This document shows, in pieces, positions 21,394 through 34,205 of a stretch of 64,000 nt of DNA; within the stretch, counting starts at the first letter, position 1; the number at the start of each line of letters is the position of its first letter. The notes under the pieces were generated by a model. That model was given only the letters and a program-made list of their open reading frames with translations, searched no databases and had not been told where the DNA came from. This DNA comes from Piper betle (taxonomy: Eukaryota > Streptophyta > Magnoliopsida > Piperales > Piperaceae), in assembly GCA_033002965.1 (NCBI GenBank), contig JAURVB010013882.1:69501-133500 (forward strand), in the 5' to 3' direction. A program made the position numbers and the translations under genes.

Positions 21394-24228
21394 GTGTAAC
21401 ACCCCATTTCAGCTCACCCGTGAACTGACCCGGGAATGTCACCGGCGACCGAACTGTTCACTAATCTAATGAATTCAATTAAGCTGACCCGGATCTGCCC
21501 TCGGCGTCTTAAGATGGAAGTGCAAATATGAAATGCATGAATGAGAACAATTAGGTTCTAACGGAGTCCTACATGCGTGTCATGATGTGCAAGCAAAAAC
21601 AAGACAAAATAATAAATGAGAAACCAAAAGAAAATATATACTACTATAGAAAAACGAACAAAAATTCCCTTAAAAGTGCAATAAGGCCAACCTGTCTACG
21701 ACAAGGGTATATAAACATTTTATCAAGACAATATAATACATAACAATCTACCATGGCATCCCATCATTATCTCATTTGTTTTCATCAGAGCCAAGTCTGA
21801 ACTCCAAGGCTCCTTACTCATTCACATTTATCTGTTCGTTTCATAATAAGCAATTCATCCAGGCAAACACATCATAATTATCATTCACATAGCATTAACA
21901 CACCATCATTATACATTACACGTGGCAAGTACATGTGCGTGTGGTTCTGTGCTGCTCCTCTGCAGCCCCAACAGCTTTCATCTCTCGCATTTCTCACCTA
22001 TATATATATAGAAAAACCGTCAGTAACGAGTGTTACCGGCCCGAAAAATAACTAATATCAATCTGGCACAAGAGAGCAAACTCTCCTGTTGAATGAAAAC
22101 CATATACTTCCTCAAGAACTCTCATCAGGGCATATATGGGAGCCGTCGCCATCGGGTCAACAACGTCCCCCTTTCCTTCTCATTCTCATACCTTGTCTAT
22201 TTCTCTATCACTTCTCGCATCAAATCTCATTCCTTTCTGCCCTCTACACCCTCCATATTACTCCTGGCCTTGAGCACGAAGGCCGAGCACTCTCAGGCAG
22301 TCGCCTTTAGTACCTTTTAAACCACAAGTTTAGACATGCGCTGCATTGTAGTATCCGTAAACCTCCACACTTCTCTCCGGGTTTGAGGAACTCAAAGGTA
22401 GAGTTGTCTGGATCCTTCGGGAACGAAGTGGGTTCTCCCCAGCTCCAGAGCTCGCTCTTCCATGCACACGCCCAATCTGAAGGCGTGGCCGTCAATAACC
22501 CTCATTTCATCTCTCACCAAAAAAGCAAAAACTATACATACATAGGCCTAGGTTGGGATTTATACAATAGGCCTGAAGGCAACTTGTGGTGGATCTTAAT
22601 TTCAAAAACTGACTTGAGGGATCTCATCCTCGAGGATTATTAATCTGAAAAAAAATGTTGGCTAAATGGCCCGAGTTAAGTGGGATCCGATAAAATGCCA
22701 CTTAACTCTTCCTGCACATGATAAATCAAATACTCAATAGAATAGCTTAAAACAGAGAACGAGTCCTAAACGGACCTGGCAGAAGCTCCAATCAGATTCT
22801 CGCACATAGGCGGCGAGCTCGTGCTCCGTACCTACACATCAAAACTAAATACTGACACCCGCTCATGATGCAATCATGCATTCTATATCATGCAGACATC
22901 CATCACGCATCAATCACAGTCACATCAACCTATATCAATTTTAGTAGGTCTACTTAGGCTAGTTTGCATTAGATCATGATTATTACTCAGTTACCCTAAT
23001 TAGTTTCTTAGCTTATATTTTTAACACCACTCAATCAAACAAATTTCATATTTTATCCTTAATCAATTCTACATTTATATATATAATTATAACATACAAT
23101 TCACCAATCTTGGCATGCAATTCTAATAATCCGTACCTTAAAATAATTAAGTTAGAATAAATTATACCTCGCGGGATTCGTGGCTCGAATTTGGCACCCT
23201 ATGACATCCGAAGTTCGATAGGATTTGATCGGAGGGATTCGGCAGAAGATCAAGTGACTTCCTACGAATTTTGGTGAATCCAATTTTTCGGCGACTTTGC
23301 GGTTTCCGGCGACTGTCCCAGCGGTTTTCCGGTGACTGTTTCGGCTGGGCAATAGGGGGTAAGGGTTAGCACCGGCTCGGCGAGCTTGTCTCAATGGTGA
23401 TGACAGCAAAGACGGCCGCAGTGGCGATGACTGCCGGCGGCGACGTCGAGTTCGGTCGAGGCGGTCGGTCGCTCCGATAAGGCCCACGGCCGGCGTCGAC
23501 AGCGGCGCTAGGTAAGGGGAAATATCAGGGAGGTCAAGGTGGTGGTCGTCGGGGTCACGGCAGAGGCGGTGCTGCCCAGATGACGGCAAATTGACAAAGG
23601 GAGCGTCGCAGCTTGTGGGGCAATTCCAGCGTCGTGGCGGCAAGACTGTGGTCGGGGCGACACCACGATGGCACGGCAAGGCGGGGCGGCGTTGATCGGC
23701 AGTAGTGCGAAGTCGGCAGCGGCGGCGGCGAGGGTTTTGGGAGGGGAAGGTGTTGGGAGGGAGAAAAACACCCCCAATGGCAAACTCGTAATTAAGTATT
23801 GACCTGATTCCCACTCGAGTCAAAATAATAACTAGTTTGTAATAAATCCTAAAAAAATCTAGAAAAATATGAAAAGAATCCCATAAAACAAAACAAATAC
23901 AGCAACATCCAAATAACATGCTCTATAACTAATAACCCATCTGAATATGATCTAACGCATCCTAATGCGTTATTCGGCCTAAAATTATTTCTACGATCAA
24001 ACATATAAAAAGAAAAATACTACATACTTCCATATATTCTGATAACCCATTTCTTACCATTTTTTCGACGTTATCATCATATATTCAGGTACACTTGACT
24101 CTCATCGCTCATAACTCACGACTGGCTTCAACTCAACACGCGGTTCATGGAACTGACTCAACTCGAACCAACAGTTGAACCGACTAGTTTGGTAACGTAA
24201 AACTCTAACTCAAGTCACGGATTTTACA
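21394..24228 (-). mobile_element. Solo LTR P (2.8 kb) inserted in the gypsy pol region
   Basis: Termini are TG...CA: in element orientation TGTAAAATCCGTGA at 24228 and GGGTGTTACA at 21394. It is flanked by a perfect 5-bp duplication CTTTG (21389-21393 and 24229-24233). No pol or gag coding and no second LTR copy is present, so it is read as a solo LTR. The GC-rich part (about 23300-23760) gives a long minus-strand frame (23152-23919) without recognisable domain. It is the same family as Q (27672-34617), in opposite orientation. It also has a conserved hairpin, GTTAAGTGG-N14-CCACTTAAC (22675-22706). Confidence 0.85.
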
Positions 24229-25112
24229 CTTTGTGACCCAATACAATTCCCTCTTGTGCCATAAAATGACACTTCTCCCAATTGAGAACCAAGTTGGTGT
24301 CTTCACATTGGTGGAGAACCCAATTAAGAACCTGCAAACAACTATCATAAGTATCACTAAAAACAAAAAAATCATCCATAGATACATTCTATGTTCCACC
24401 ATATCTAAAAAAATGGTCATCATGCATCGCTGAAAAGTAGTTGCATCATTGCAAAGGCCAAATGACATTATGCAAAATGCAAATGTACCATATGGGCATG
24501 TGAAGGTTGTTTTCTCCTGGTCTTCTGGGGGATCACAATTTGATTGTAACCCACATATCCATTAAGGAAACAATAAAATTATTTGCATGCTAGCCTATCT
24601 AGCATTTGGTCAATGAATGGTAGTGGAAAATGATCTTTTTTGGTAGCTTTGTTAAGTTTTTGGTAATCTATGCATACTCTCCATTCCATCATTGTTCTTG
24701 TTGAAATTAATTCATTTTTCTCACTGGCTAGCATCGTCATACCTCCCTTCTTAGGTACACACTTCATATGACTCACCCAAAAACTGTCAAAAATAGAAAA
24801 AAATATACTTGCATCAAGCCACTTAATGATTTCTTTCTTAAGAACATCCTTCATGATTGGATTCAACCGTTGCTGATGTTCCACTGATGGTTTATATCCA
24901 TCTTCAAGAATGATTTTATGCATGCAAAAGAAAAGACTAATACTGTAAATGTTGGCAATAGTCCATCCTATAACCGGATTATAGTCTTGCAATATTCTCA
25001 ACAGCTTGTCTTCGTGCATACTAGTTAAAGCAGCCGAAATAATACCCAGTAGAATGTTAGAAGAGCCTAGAAATGCATACCTCAAATAGGATGAAAGTTG
25101 TTTCGACTCCAA
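24229..25112 (-). pseudogene. Gypsy reverse transcriptase relic
   Basis: Minus-strand reading gives VCIDYQKLNKATKKDHFPLP, FIDQMLDRLACK and later SFGLCNDATTFQRCMMTIF, the standard gypsy RT blocks. Near the catalytic YMDD-type motif the reading is corrupted (HRMYLWMIFLFLVIL), so the aspartate pair is lost. The end of the domain is interrupted by solo LTR P. Confidence 0.8.
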
Positions 25113-25903
25113 GGTCGGTGGGACTTCAATGGAAGGCTGATCATCGTTGATATTGAAAGTTGTGTCTTCAAAGGCTCAAATCTATGTTGACCTTGAGTGA
25201 ATGTTGGTGTAGAATTTAACGGGTGCAGATAATCCACTTTCTTCTCATCACCAAAATCATGAACATTTGTAAATAATGTGGCTGCTAGAGGGTCAAGGGG
25301 ATACATTTCCTCAAACAAAGCTAATAAAGGAAAATAGATTGCATCAACATATAAACAATTGTCTGCTTGTTCGGGATATTGCATAGCCTTAAAAACATTA
25401 AAGACAACTTCTTCATTATTCACTCTTAATATCAATTTACCAGCAACTACATCAATCAATGTCCTCCCAATAATAAGAAAAGGCCTTCCGACTATAATGA
25501 ATACATTTGACTCTTCCTTCATATCCACAATCAAAAAATCATCTGAGAATATAAATTTATCCACCTTCACAAGTACATTCTCAATCTCCCCTTTTGAAAA
25601 AATGTAAGAACGGTCAGCTAATTGCAATTTAATTGTGTTATGCTTTAACTTCCTCAAGACCAAGTTGTTATATATAGGAAGAGGCATTAAATTAATGTTT
25701 GCAACTAAGTCATATAATATTTGGCAGTAAAAATCTAGGCCTATGGCACAAGAAATAGTAAATCGTATTTGGTTTTTAAGCTTTGGTGGAAGCATCTTTT
25801 TTAGTGCTACACTGCACTTTTCATTAAGGGCAATTGTTTCAAAATCTTCTAAATTTTTCTTTTTAGATAATATTTGCTTCATGAATTTAGTATAGCTCGA
25901 CAT
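25082..25903 (-). pseudogene. Gypsy protease and linker relic
   Basis: A long open stretch with the retropepsin region typical of Athila-like elements: NQIRFTISCAIG, LYDLVANINLMPLPIY, IKLQLADRSYIFSKGEIENV, VKVDKFIFSDDFLIVDM, IIVGRPFLIIGRTLIDV. The active-site motif expected as D-L-G-A reads D-L-V-A, so catalysis is probably lost. This is the longest uninterrupted frame of the element. Confidence 0.75.
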
Positions 25904-26439
25904 CTCTCTTCAACAAATGAGATATTTATAAAAAGCTTCTTAAACAACTCCAAGAATTGCTGAAATTTACTCTCATGTTTGATTTTTTGTAGTCTCGGAG
26001 GGTACAAAACTCTTGAGGACTGGTTATATTAATCAAATGAACCCTTAGATGGCATGACTTCCACCCATCCATCTTTGTTTTCTTCGTCTCACTCAACCTC
26101 CTCTCAAGTAGCCATAGAAATTAGTGTCTTTTGATTATAAGAAATTTTCAATTCCTAACCGCTTCTCAATGTAATGACTTTACATTTTTTTCCCTCTCCC
26201 CTAGAATTGAGTGTCACTAGGGAGTCCACCTTGTGACCTATTACACAATGTACTATCAATCTAACCCATTAGAGTCTCCAAATTCCCCATGGAAGTCTGC
26301 CAATTTTGCATAAATTGCATAAACATTTTTCTTCATATTTGGTATCTTCTCCTGAGGTTGTACTTTATTCTATTGAAAACCCGGAGGAGCTTATTGTCGT
26401 GGACCTGACGTTGAGGCTTGATTGCCTCCCTATGCAAAG

Positions 26440-27410
26440 TTCAGATGATTCCTCCATCCTGAATTGTAAGTGTTGGTATAGGGGTTTTTTGCTGCCTGGT
26501 ATAACTTTCAACAAAGGTTACTGATTCAGGATTGACACAATGCTCAGTAGGATGTCCTTCACCACACCACTCACACTTAGTTGTTATCATGTTCACCAAA
26601 TTCACATTAGAATTCATCCCCAAAACTTGCACTTGTTTTGACAGAGCAACCACTTGTGCAGACAAAGTGGTCAGTGTGTCCAATTCGAGAACACCTCCAC
26701 TCTTATTCCTCATTGCTTTGTCCTACACCATCTGAAAATGGTTAGATGTCAGCTTTTCCAATAACTCATTAGCTTCTCTATAGGATTTTCTCATGAGGGG
26801 TCCAGTGGCAGCAACATCTACAATAGATTTAGTTTGTCCACAGAATCCGTTGTAAAATATTTGAATTTAAACCCACAGGGTAATTCCATGGTATGGACAC
26901 TTCCTTAGTAAATTCTTGAATCTCTCTTATGCATCATAGAGTGATTCGTTGCCAAGCTACACAAAAAAGTAATATCATTACGAAAATTAACAATCTTTGA
27001 TGGTGGAAACTATTTAAGCAAAAACATTCTTATTAATTCATCCCATGTGGTGATAGAATTTAGCGTTTGTGAATTCAACCATAATCTCTCATTTTTTGCT
27101 ATAGAATATGAAACTAATCAAAGTTGGATAGCTTCCTCAGACACTTGATTCATTTTAAATGAATCATAAATAGCAATAAGATTGAGTAGGTGAGCTTGAG
27201 GATCTTCACGCACAAGTTCTGCAAATTGTCCTACGGTTTGCATTTGGAACATCGCCGGTTTCAACTCAAACCTATTTGCTTCAATCAATGGCCTAAGAAT
27301 GCTTGAATATAATCCGTCTAAAACAGAAAAAGTAAACTCTTCTAGAGGTTTTGTGTCATCATAATTGGCTGCCGGTGGAGGATTATTATTCCTCTGCCCT
27401 GCCTCCATTG
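26440..27410 (-). pseudogene. Gypsy gag relic
   Basis: From the right: MEAGQRNNNPPPAANYDDTK, then RPLIEANRFELKPAMFQMQ, QFAELVREDPQAHLL, and through stops ERLWLNSQTLNSITTWDELI and a CCHC-like knuckle (CEWCGEGHPTEHC) near 26570. These match the gag of Athila-type elements. Several stops and frame changes lie between 26714 and 27117. Confidence 0.7.
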
Positions 27411-27611
27411 CTCTCCGAACTCCTAGCTTCTTAGCGCAATCGCCGACAAGTTCTCTTGATCTCTGGATTATATGGCTCTAGATCCTAAGTTCCCTCTCCT
27501 TGCATGCACTAAGAGGTACTTAATTAAATAGTAAGGATACAAAAAAATTTAAACTAAGAAAGAGATGAGTACCTTCTCCTTGCATTCACTAAGCACTCGA
27601 ACACTCTGAGT

Positions 27612-27631
27612 CCCAACGCTCGAGCGTTGGG
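27612..27631. repeat. 20-bp perfect palindrome in the gypsy LTR
   Basis: The sequence CCCAACGCTCGAGCGTTGGG is its own reverse complement. It lies just inside the right-hand LTR, in the region of repeated GCTCGAGCG words. Confidence 0.8.
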
Positions 27632-30329
27632 GTTTCGGTCAGAACACTAAATTGTGTTTTTTGGCCTGAGTTGTAAAACCCACGATTCGAGTTAGGGTTT
27701 TATATTCAGAACCGGTTGGTTCGACCGTTATTTTCGATTCGAGTCAGTTTCAGAACACGTGTACTGAGCCAACGCCAGTCGCGTGTATGAGCTATGAGGG
27801 GCATGCGTACCCAAGTATATGATGATAACGTCATGAACACAGCAGAACAGAATGAGTTATCAGAATATATGAGAGTATGCCAGTTATTTTTTTCTTTTTA
27901 TATATAGTGGATCGTAGAATTAGTTTTAGGCCGTTTACCGCGTTAGGACGCGTTACGGGCAGTTTGGGTGGGTTGATAGTCCTAGAGCATATCATTATGA
28001 TGTTTTGGTGATTGTTTTATTTTCTAGGATTTTCCCAATTTTCTAGATTTTTTAAGGATTTTCTACGACTTAGTTATTATTCTTGACTCGAGACGGAGTC
28101 GAGTCAAGTAATATTTACAAGTTTGCCACCCAACCATTTCTTCTCCTCCCCGACACTTTCCCCTTCCAAACCCTAGCCACCCCCACTGTTTGGTGCCGCC
28201 ACCACCGGCGCTGTCGTCGCCTTGCCACCAGGCGTCACCGCCTAGCCCGCCATGGCGTCGCCGTGCCGCCCCGACCAGGCCCGGCCACCATCTGGCCGCC
28301 ACGACGTGAGGAAGCCGCGCCTTTGCGCCACACTTCCATCGCCGATCGCGCTGCCGGCGACCATCGCCACCGCGATCCAGCTATAGCCTTGACACCCTCG
28401 ACCACCCAGCGACCTTCCCCAACCGGAGCGGAGGCCATCGCCGCCTAGGCCGGCCGGATCTAGCTACCCATCGCCGCCGGCCCTATTTTGCCATTTTTCA
28501 GCGAGCCGCCGCCTCCGCCGACCATGTTGACACCGTAGACGTGTCGGGCTCACCGAGCCGGTTCCAATAGTACCCAATATGACCCCTATCCAGCTAGTAG
28601 ACGCCGCCGGCGATTGTTGCCGGAAAACCGCCAGAGAGGTGCCGGAAAACCACTAAAGCCACCGGAAAACCGCCAGAACTTGCCGGAAAACCGGATTCAC
28701 TGGAGTTCGCCGGATCTTCTGCGGAGCTCATCCAGTCGATCCCGATCGAACTTCGGACGCTGATGAGCGCCGAATTCGAGCTCCGAGACGCGCGACGAAA
28801 CCCTAGTCGTCGCCGATTGCCGATGACATGAGGTATAATTACCTCCGAGTTAGTTATTTAAAATTGATGATTGTTAGCACAACATGCTAGGATTGAATAA
28901 TTGTCATGATAAATGTATGAGTATGAGTGCAGTGATGATTGCATGATGCAATTAATTGGGAATGAATAGTGAGTGATCTAATGAGGTAGATCGAGTTTGA
29001 GCATGCTAATCGAGTATGACGTAACTTAGAAAAATAGTATAAAATTGGTATGAATAGGATGACTTAGAATTATTTTCACATTATGATTATTTGACTGTTG
29101 ATGGATGTTATTCATATTGTGTGTGATGTTCATTGAGTTTGATGCATCATTTAGTTAGCGGGCGTTAGTATTTAGTTTTGATGTGTAGGTACGAAGTAGG
29201 AGCTCGCCGCCTAGGCGCGATGACACGCTTGGAGCTTCTACCAGGTCCGTTTAGGACTCGACTCTGTTTTACTCTCTTCTATTGTATGTTTGATTTAATG
29301 CCTGCAGGACGGGTTAAGTGGCGTTTTATCGGATCCCACTTAACTCGGGCCATCTAGCCGAACAGCTTTCTGGATTAATAACCCCTCGAGGATGAGATCC
29401 CTTGAGGATGATTTCGAAAACAAGATCCACCACAAGTTGCCTTCGGGCCTATTATATAAATCCCTACCCAACCCTATATATATGTAGTTTTCGCGTTTTC
29501 AGTGAGACGAGAGATGGAGAAACCGACTGCACGTACCATGAGCGGATGTCGTGACAGTCAAAGCGGGCTCTGGATTAGTGCCAGCGGACTGTTCCATTCC
29601 CGAGGGATCCTGACAACTCCGTGTTTGAGTTCCTCACACCTGGAGAACGTGGAGGTTTACGGGTATTGTTTAGTACAGTGCATGTCCGGACTTGTGGTTC
29701 AAAGGGTACTAAAGGCGACTGCCTGAGAGTACTCGGCCTTCGTGCTCAAGGCCAGGAGAAATATGGAGGTAAGGAGAGGGCTTAGGATTTGAGACTAGAA
29801 AATGAAGTAAGAAAATGCTGAGAGCAGCATCAGCAGTAGCAGATCAGTAAGTTCGGGATGCTACTAGGTCTACAGCCCAGTGGCTCCTCAGTAGTGCCCT
29901 TCAGAGTGTTCGCATGGAGTATATGATGTTTTCTGTAACGACCCGGCCATTTGTCACAACATTTTGGGCCTAGTTGGCCAGGTGTTACTCACAATTAAGT
30001 AGATATGTCTAACATTTTTATTTAACAAAAATATATATAAAGATCCCACAGTCTTAGACAGTTTCCAAGTAGCCACACTTATTTCTCAAATAAATAATAA
30101 AAGGAGTCCTCATATTTATTTTGTTCCATGCCCTGGTTGTCAATCACCTACTTTCGTATCTGCACACCTGCGGAGGCAATTCCGCGTTAGTGATTACAAC
30201 ACTAAGTAGTATAATAGATAAAATATATCAAGTACATTCCACTATTTCCTTATGTTTATTTTGATATAAGGTGGAGCGATTCTGCTATACTCCAAAACAA
30301 TGCCGAGGAGGTATCCGCTGTGATCCGCA

Positions 30330-30905
30330 CACCCCGGCCGTAACCCTTATGTGGGGAGGCTACCACTACCGTCTCCAGTGCCAGTGCCTCGCACACCCCG
30401 GCCGTAGCCTTTTTGTGGGGAAGCTATCACTGCACTCAGGTGATTGCTACGCCCCGTTTGTGGGGAAGATCTCACTACCATTTCTAGTGTCAGTGCCTCG
30501 CACACCCCGGCCGTAGCCTTTTTATGGGGAGGCTATCACTGCACTCCAGTGCCAGTGCCTTGCACACCCCGGCCGTAGCCTTTTTATGGGGAGGCTATCA
30601 CTGCACTCAGGTGATTGATATGCCCCGTTTGTGGGGAAGCTCTCACTGCCAACTCTAGTGCCAGTGCCTCATACACCCCGGCCGTAGCCTTTTTATGGGG
30701 AGGCTATCACTGCACTCAGGTGAATGCTATGCCCCGTTTGTGGGGAAGCTCTTACTGCCGCCAACTCTATTGTCAGTGCCTCACACACCTCAGCAGTAGC
30801 CTTTTTATGGGGAGGCTATCACTGCACTCCAGTGCGATGGAGGAATCGCTGTGCCTCGCTCACCCCGGCCGTAGCCTTTTTATGGGGTGGCTATCACTAC
30901 TCCAA
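30330..30905 (+). repeat. Tandem array of hairpin-forming units in LTR A
   Basis: About seven copies of a unit built on CCCCGGCCGTAGCC-TTTTTAT-GGGGAGGCTATCAC, alternating with CCCCGTTTGTGGGGAAGCT, with a period near 105-115 bases or shorter where blocks are missing. Each block has self-complementary arms (TAGCC with GGCTA; CCCC with GGGG). The short frames here are a product of the array. Confidence 0.8.
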
Positions 30906-31544
30906 AACAATGTCGATGCATTACACAATTTACGCACATAATACGACCCGTATCGGACTAAGTCAATTCTTTGACCCCGGTTGCACTCGGTGCATGGTGG
31001 TCGAATCTGGGCTCAGGCCAACCTAGGCTACCAACAAGGAAAGTACGATGTTCTACTTATTATACGTACCTGACTTGTGATTTCGTCTGACTGTGACCCG
31101 TGAACCCTAATCTGAATGAGGGCATAAAATTATACATTAGTATAATTTTATTTTGCATGAACGTACATGCAACTTACATGACTAATATACTATCAATTTT
31201 AAATGATGTTATTAGTTCATGTTAGTCTTCATTGCTTATTAAATTTTCAGCAATTCTAATGATAATTAATTATTAATTATCCCCATCCAAATCCCCATTA
31301 TCTAATTGATAATTTAATTATTAACATGTCCATTTACAAAACAACTAAGTAATCGACAAGAACCCCATGCATAAGACGCTGGAGATCTAGCAACTTGGCA
31401 GGGCGTCTTCAACAAACCTTGCATACAAGAATCCTAATGGAAACAAATAAGATGAAGGATGAAATACTCACACAGTAATGGGGAGGTCGCCTGGGACGGA
31501 GATGAGGGATGAAATACTCCCTCCTCATGCATATATATACACTT

Positions 31545-31875
31545 CAACCATTCCCTCCATTAAATTCTCATACCCCATCATCCATTAGTAATTCCTAGGT
31601 TCAACGAGCCCCTTCATTAAATTCTCACACCCCATCATCCATTGGTAATTCCTAGGTTCAACGACCCCTTCATTAAATTCTCACACCCCATCATCCATTC
31701 ATGAATAGGTATTTTCCATTAAATTCTCATAGCCCATCATCCATTAGTATTTCCTAGGTTTAACGAGCCCCTTCATTAAATTCTCACACCCCATCATCCA
31801 TTGGTATTTCATAGGTTCAACGACCCCTTCATTAAATTCTCACACCCCATAATCCATTCATGAATAGGTATTTTC
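31545..31875 (+). repeat. Second tandem array in LTR A
   Basis: Repeats of about 55-60 bases with the core CTTCATTAAATTCTCACACC, CCATCATCCATTGGTA and TTCCTAGGTTCAACGA. About five to six imperfect copies. Confidence 0.75.
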
Positions 31876-32834
31876 TAGGTGACCTTAAGTCGAACCATGA
31901 CCGGTCAACTTGATAACCAACCATATTGGTTCATCTATATTTATTTCATAATATTTAGGTTTGAGTCTTGTAATAAAAATCATGGTTTTTACATTTTCTT
32001 TCATATGAGAGTTTGCTCTCATAGCCAGCTTGTTATTGTTATTTTATTTTTCGGACCAGTAACACTTGTTACTGATGCATTTTTATATTATATGTACATA
32101 ATATTCACTAGTTGGAGGAGCCAGCTTGGATGGAGGAGCACTGTTGTCGCTTGCACACATGTCAGTCGATAGAGTGGTTAATATTCTATTTATGATGCTA
32201 TTATATTATGAATGATGTGAAATGTTAAGACATGATAGGATATGATTAAATGCAATGAGATGGTGTTATGACATGATGAAAAGCTAAGACATGATGACAA
32301 GAGGTGAGATATGATAAGAGCGCGCAGCGGAAGTGTGGTGGATTGAAACCCAAGTTCCATAATGAGTATACAGTATATTAGATTATGTGTGATTGAAATT
32401 GTTGATATATGCATATATTGGTATTTGTTGTTTTGACAGGGTGTAACGACCCGCCATTTTTCACAACATTGTGGGCCTAGCTGGACAGGTGTTACTCACA
32501 ATTAAGCAAATATGTCTAACATTTTTATTTAACAAAAATATATATAAAGATCCCACAATCTTAGACCGTTTCCCAGTAGCCACACTTATTTCTCAAATAA
32601 TAAAAGGAGTCCTCATATTTATTTTGCTCCATGACCTGGTTGTCAATCACCTACTTTCGTATCTGCACACTTGCGGAGGCAATTCCGCATTAGTGATTAC
32701 AACACTAAGTAGCATAATAGATAAAACAAATCAAGTACATTCCACTATTTCCTTATGTTTATTTTAATATGCGGTAGAGCGATTCCGCTATACTCCAAAA
32801 CAATGCGGAGGAGGTATCCGCTGTGATCCGCATA

Positions 32835-33350
32835 CCCCAACCGTAGCCCTTTTGTGGGGAGGCTACCACTACCGTCTCTAGTGCCAGTGCCTCGCACACC
32901 CCGGCTATAGCCTTTTTGTGGGGAAGCTATTACTGCACTCAGGTGATTGCTACGCCCCGTTTGTGGGGAAGCTCTCACTACCAATTCTAGTGTCAGTGCT
33001 TCACACACCCCGGCCGTAGCCTTTTTATGGGGAGGCTATCACTGCACTCAGGTGAATGCTACGCCCCGTTTGTGGGGAAGCTCTCACTGCCAATTCTAGT
33101 GTCATTGCCTCACACACCCCGGCCGTAGCCTTTTTATGGGGAGGCTATCACTGCACTCAGGTGAATGCTACGCCCCATTTGTGGGGAAGCTCTCACTGCC
33201 GCCAACTCTAGTGTCAATGCCTCACACACCCCAGCAGTAGCCTTTTTATGGGGAGGCTATCACTGCACTCCAGTGCGATGGAGGAATCGTTGTGCCTCGC
33301 TCACCCCGGCCGTAGCCTTTTTATGGGGCGGCTATCACTACTCCAAAACA
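32835..33350 (+). repeat. Tandem array of hairpin-forming units in LTR B
   Basis: About six copies of the same GTAGCC-TTTTTAT-GGGG-AGGCTATCAC block as in A, alternating with the CGCCCCGTTTGTGGGG block. Copy number differs from A by roughly one unit. Confidence 0.8.
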
Positions 33351-33989
33351 ATGTCGATGCATTACACAATTTTCGCACATAATACGACCCCGTATCGGAC
33401 TAAGTCAATTCTTTGACCCCGGTTGCACTCGGTGCATGGTGGTCGAATCTGGGCTCAGGCCAACCTAGGCTACCAACAAGGAAAGTACGATGTTCTACTT
33501 ATTATACGTACCTGACTTGTGATTTCGTCTGACTGTGACCCGTGAACCCTAATCTGAATGAGGGCATAAAATTATACATTAGTATAATTTTATTTTGCAT
33601 GAACGTACATGCAACTTACATGACTAATATACTATCAATTTTAAATGATGTTATTAGTTCATGTTAGTCTTCATTTCTTATTAAATTTTCAGCAATTCTA
33701 ATGATAATTAGTTAATAATTATCATTATCCAAATCCCCATTATCTAATTGATAATTTAATTATTAACATGTCCATTTACAAAACAACTAAGCAATTGATA
33801 AGAACCCCATGCATAAGACGTTGGAGATCTAGCAACTTGGCAGGGCGCCTTCAACAAACCTTGCATGCAAGAATCCTAATGGAAACAAATAAGATGAGGG
33901 GTGAAATACTCACACAGTAATGGGGAGGTCGCCTGGGACGGAGATGAGGGATGAAATACCCCCTCCTCCTGCATATATATGCATTTCAA

Positions 33990-34205
33990 CCATTCCCTCC
34001 ACTAAATTCTCATACCCCATCATCCCTTGGTATTCCCTAGGTTCAACGAGCCCCTTCATTAAATTCTCACACCCCATCATCCATTGGTATTTCCTAGGTT
34101 TAACGAGCCCCTTCATTAAATTCTCACACCCCATCATCTATTGGTATTCCCTAGGTTCAACGAGCCCCTTCATTAAATTCTCACACCCCATCATTCATTC
34201 ATGAA
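33990..34205 (+). repeat. Second tandem array in LTR B
   Basis: About four copies of the 57-base-range unit with CTTCATTAAATTCTCACACC and CCCATCATC. The unbroken minus-strand frame (33910-34137) is a repeat artefact, with EYQGMMGYENLVEG-like repetition. Confidence 0.75.

Larger units (their letters stand above)
29934..31993 (+). mobile_element. Solo LTR A (2.06 kb) nested in Q
   Basis: Begins TGTAACGACCCGG and ends GGTTTTTACA, flanked by a perfect 5-bp duplication TTTTC (29929-29933 and 31994-31998). No internal coding. It contains two tandem arrays (30330-30905 and 31545-31875). It is near-identical over most of its length to B. The sequence after it (31999-32441) continues Q, not an element interior, which shows that A is a separate solo LTR. 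Confidence 0.85.

Noticed and set aside
22089..22643. Short frames of 62-86 codons on both strands inside solo LTR P
   Set aside because: Inside the solo LTR and not recognisably conserved as protein in Q.
23152..23919. 255-codon minus-strand frame
   Set aside because: It lies wholly inside solo LTR P in its GC-rich part; no recognisable domain. The related block in Q (28130-28840) has no matching long frame.
30271..31026. Repetitive frames and a possible CRISPR-like array
   Set aside because: Units are degenerate, adjacent and spacer-less, inside a plant LTR. The frames reflect array periodicity.
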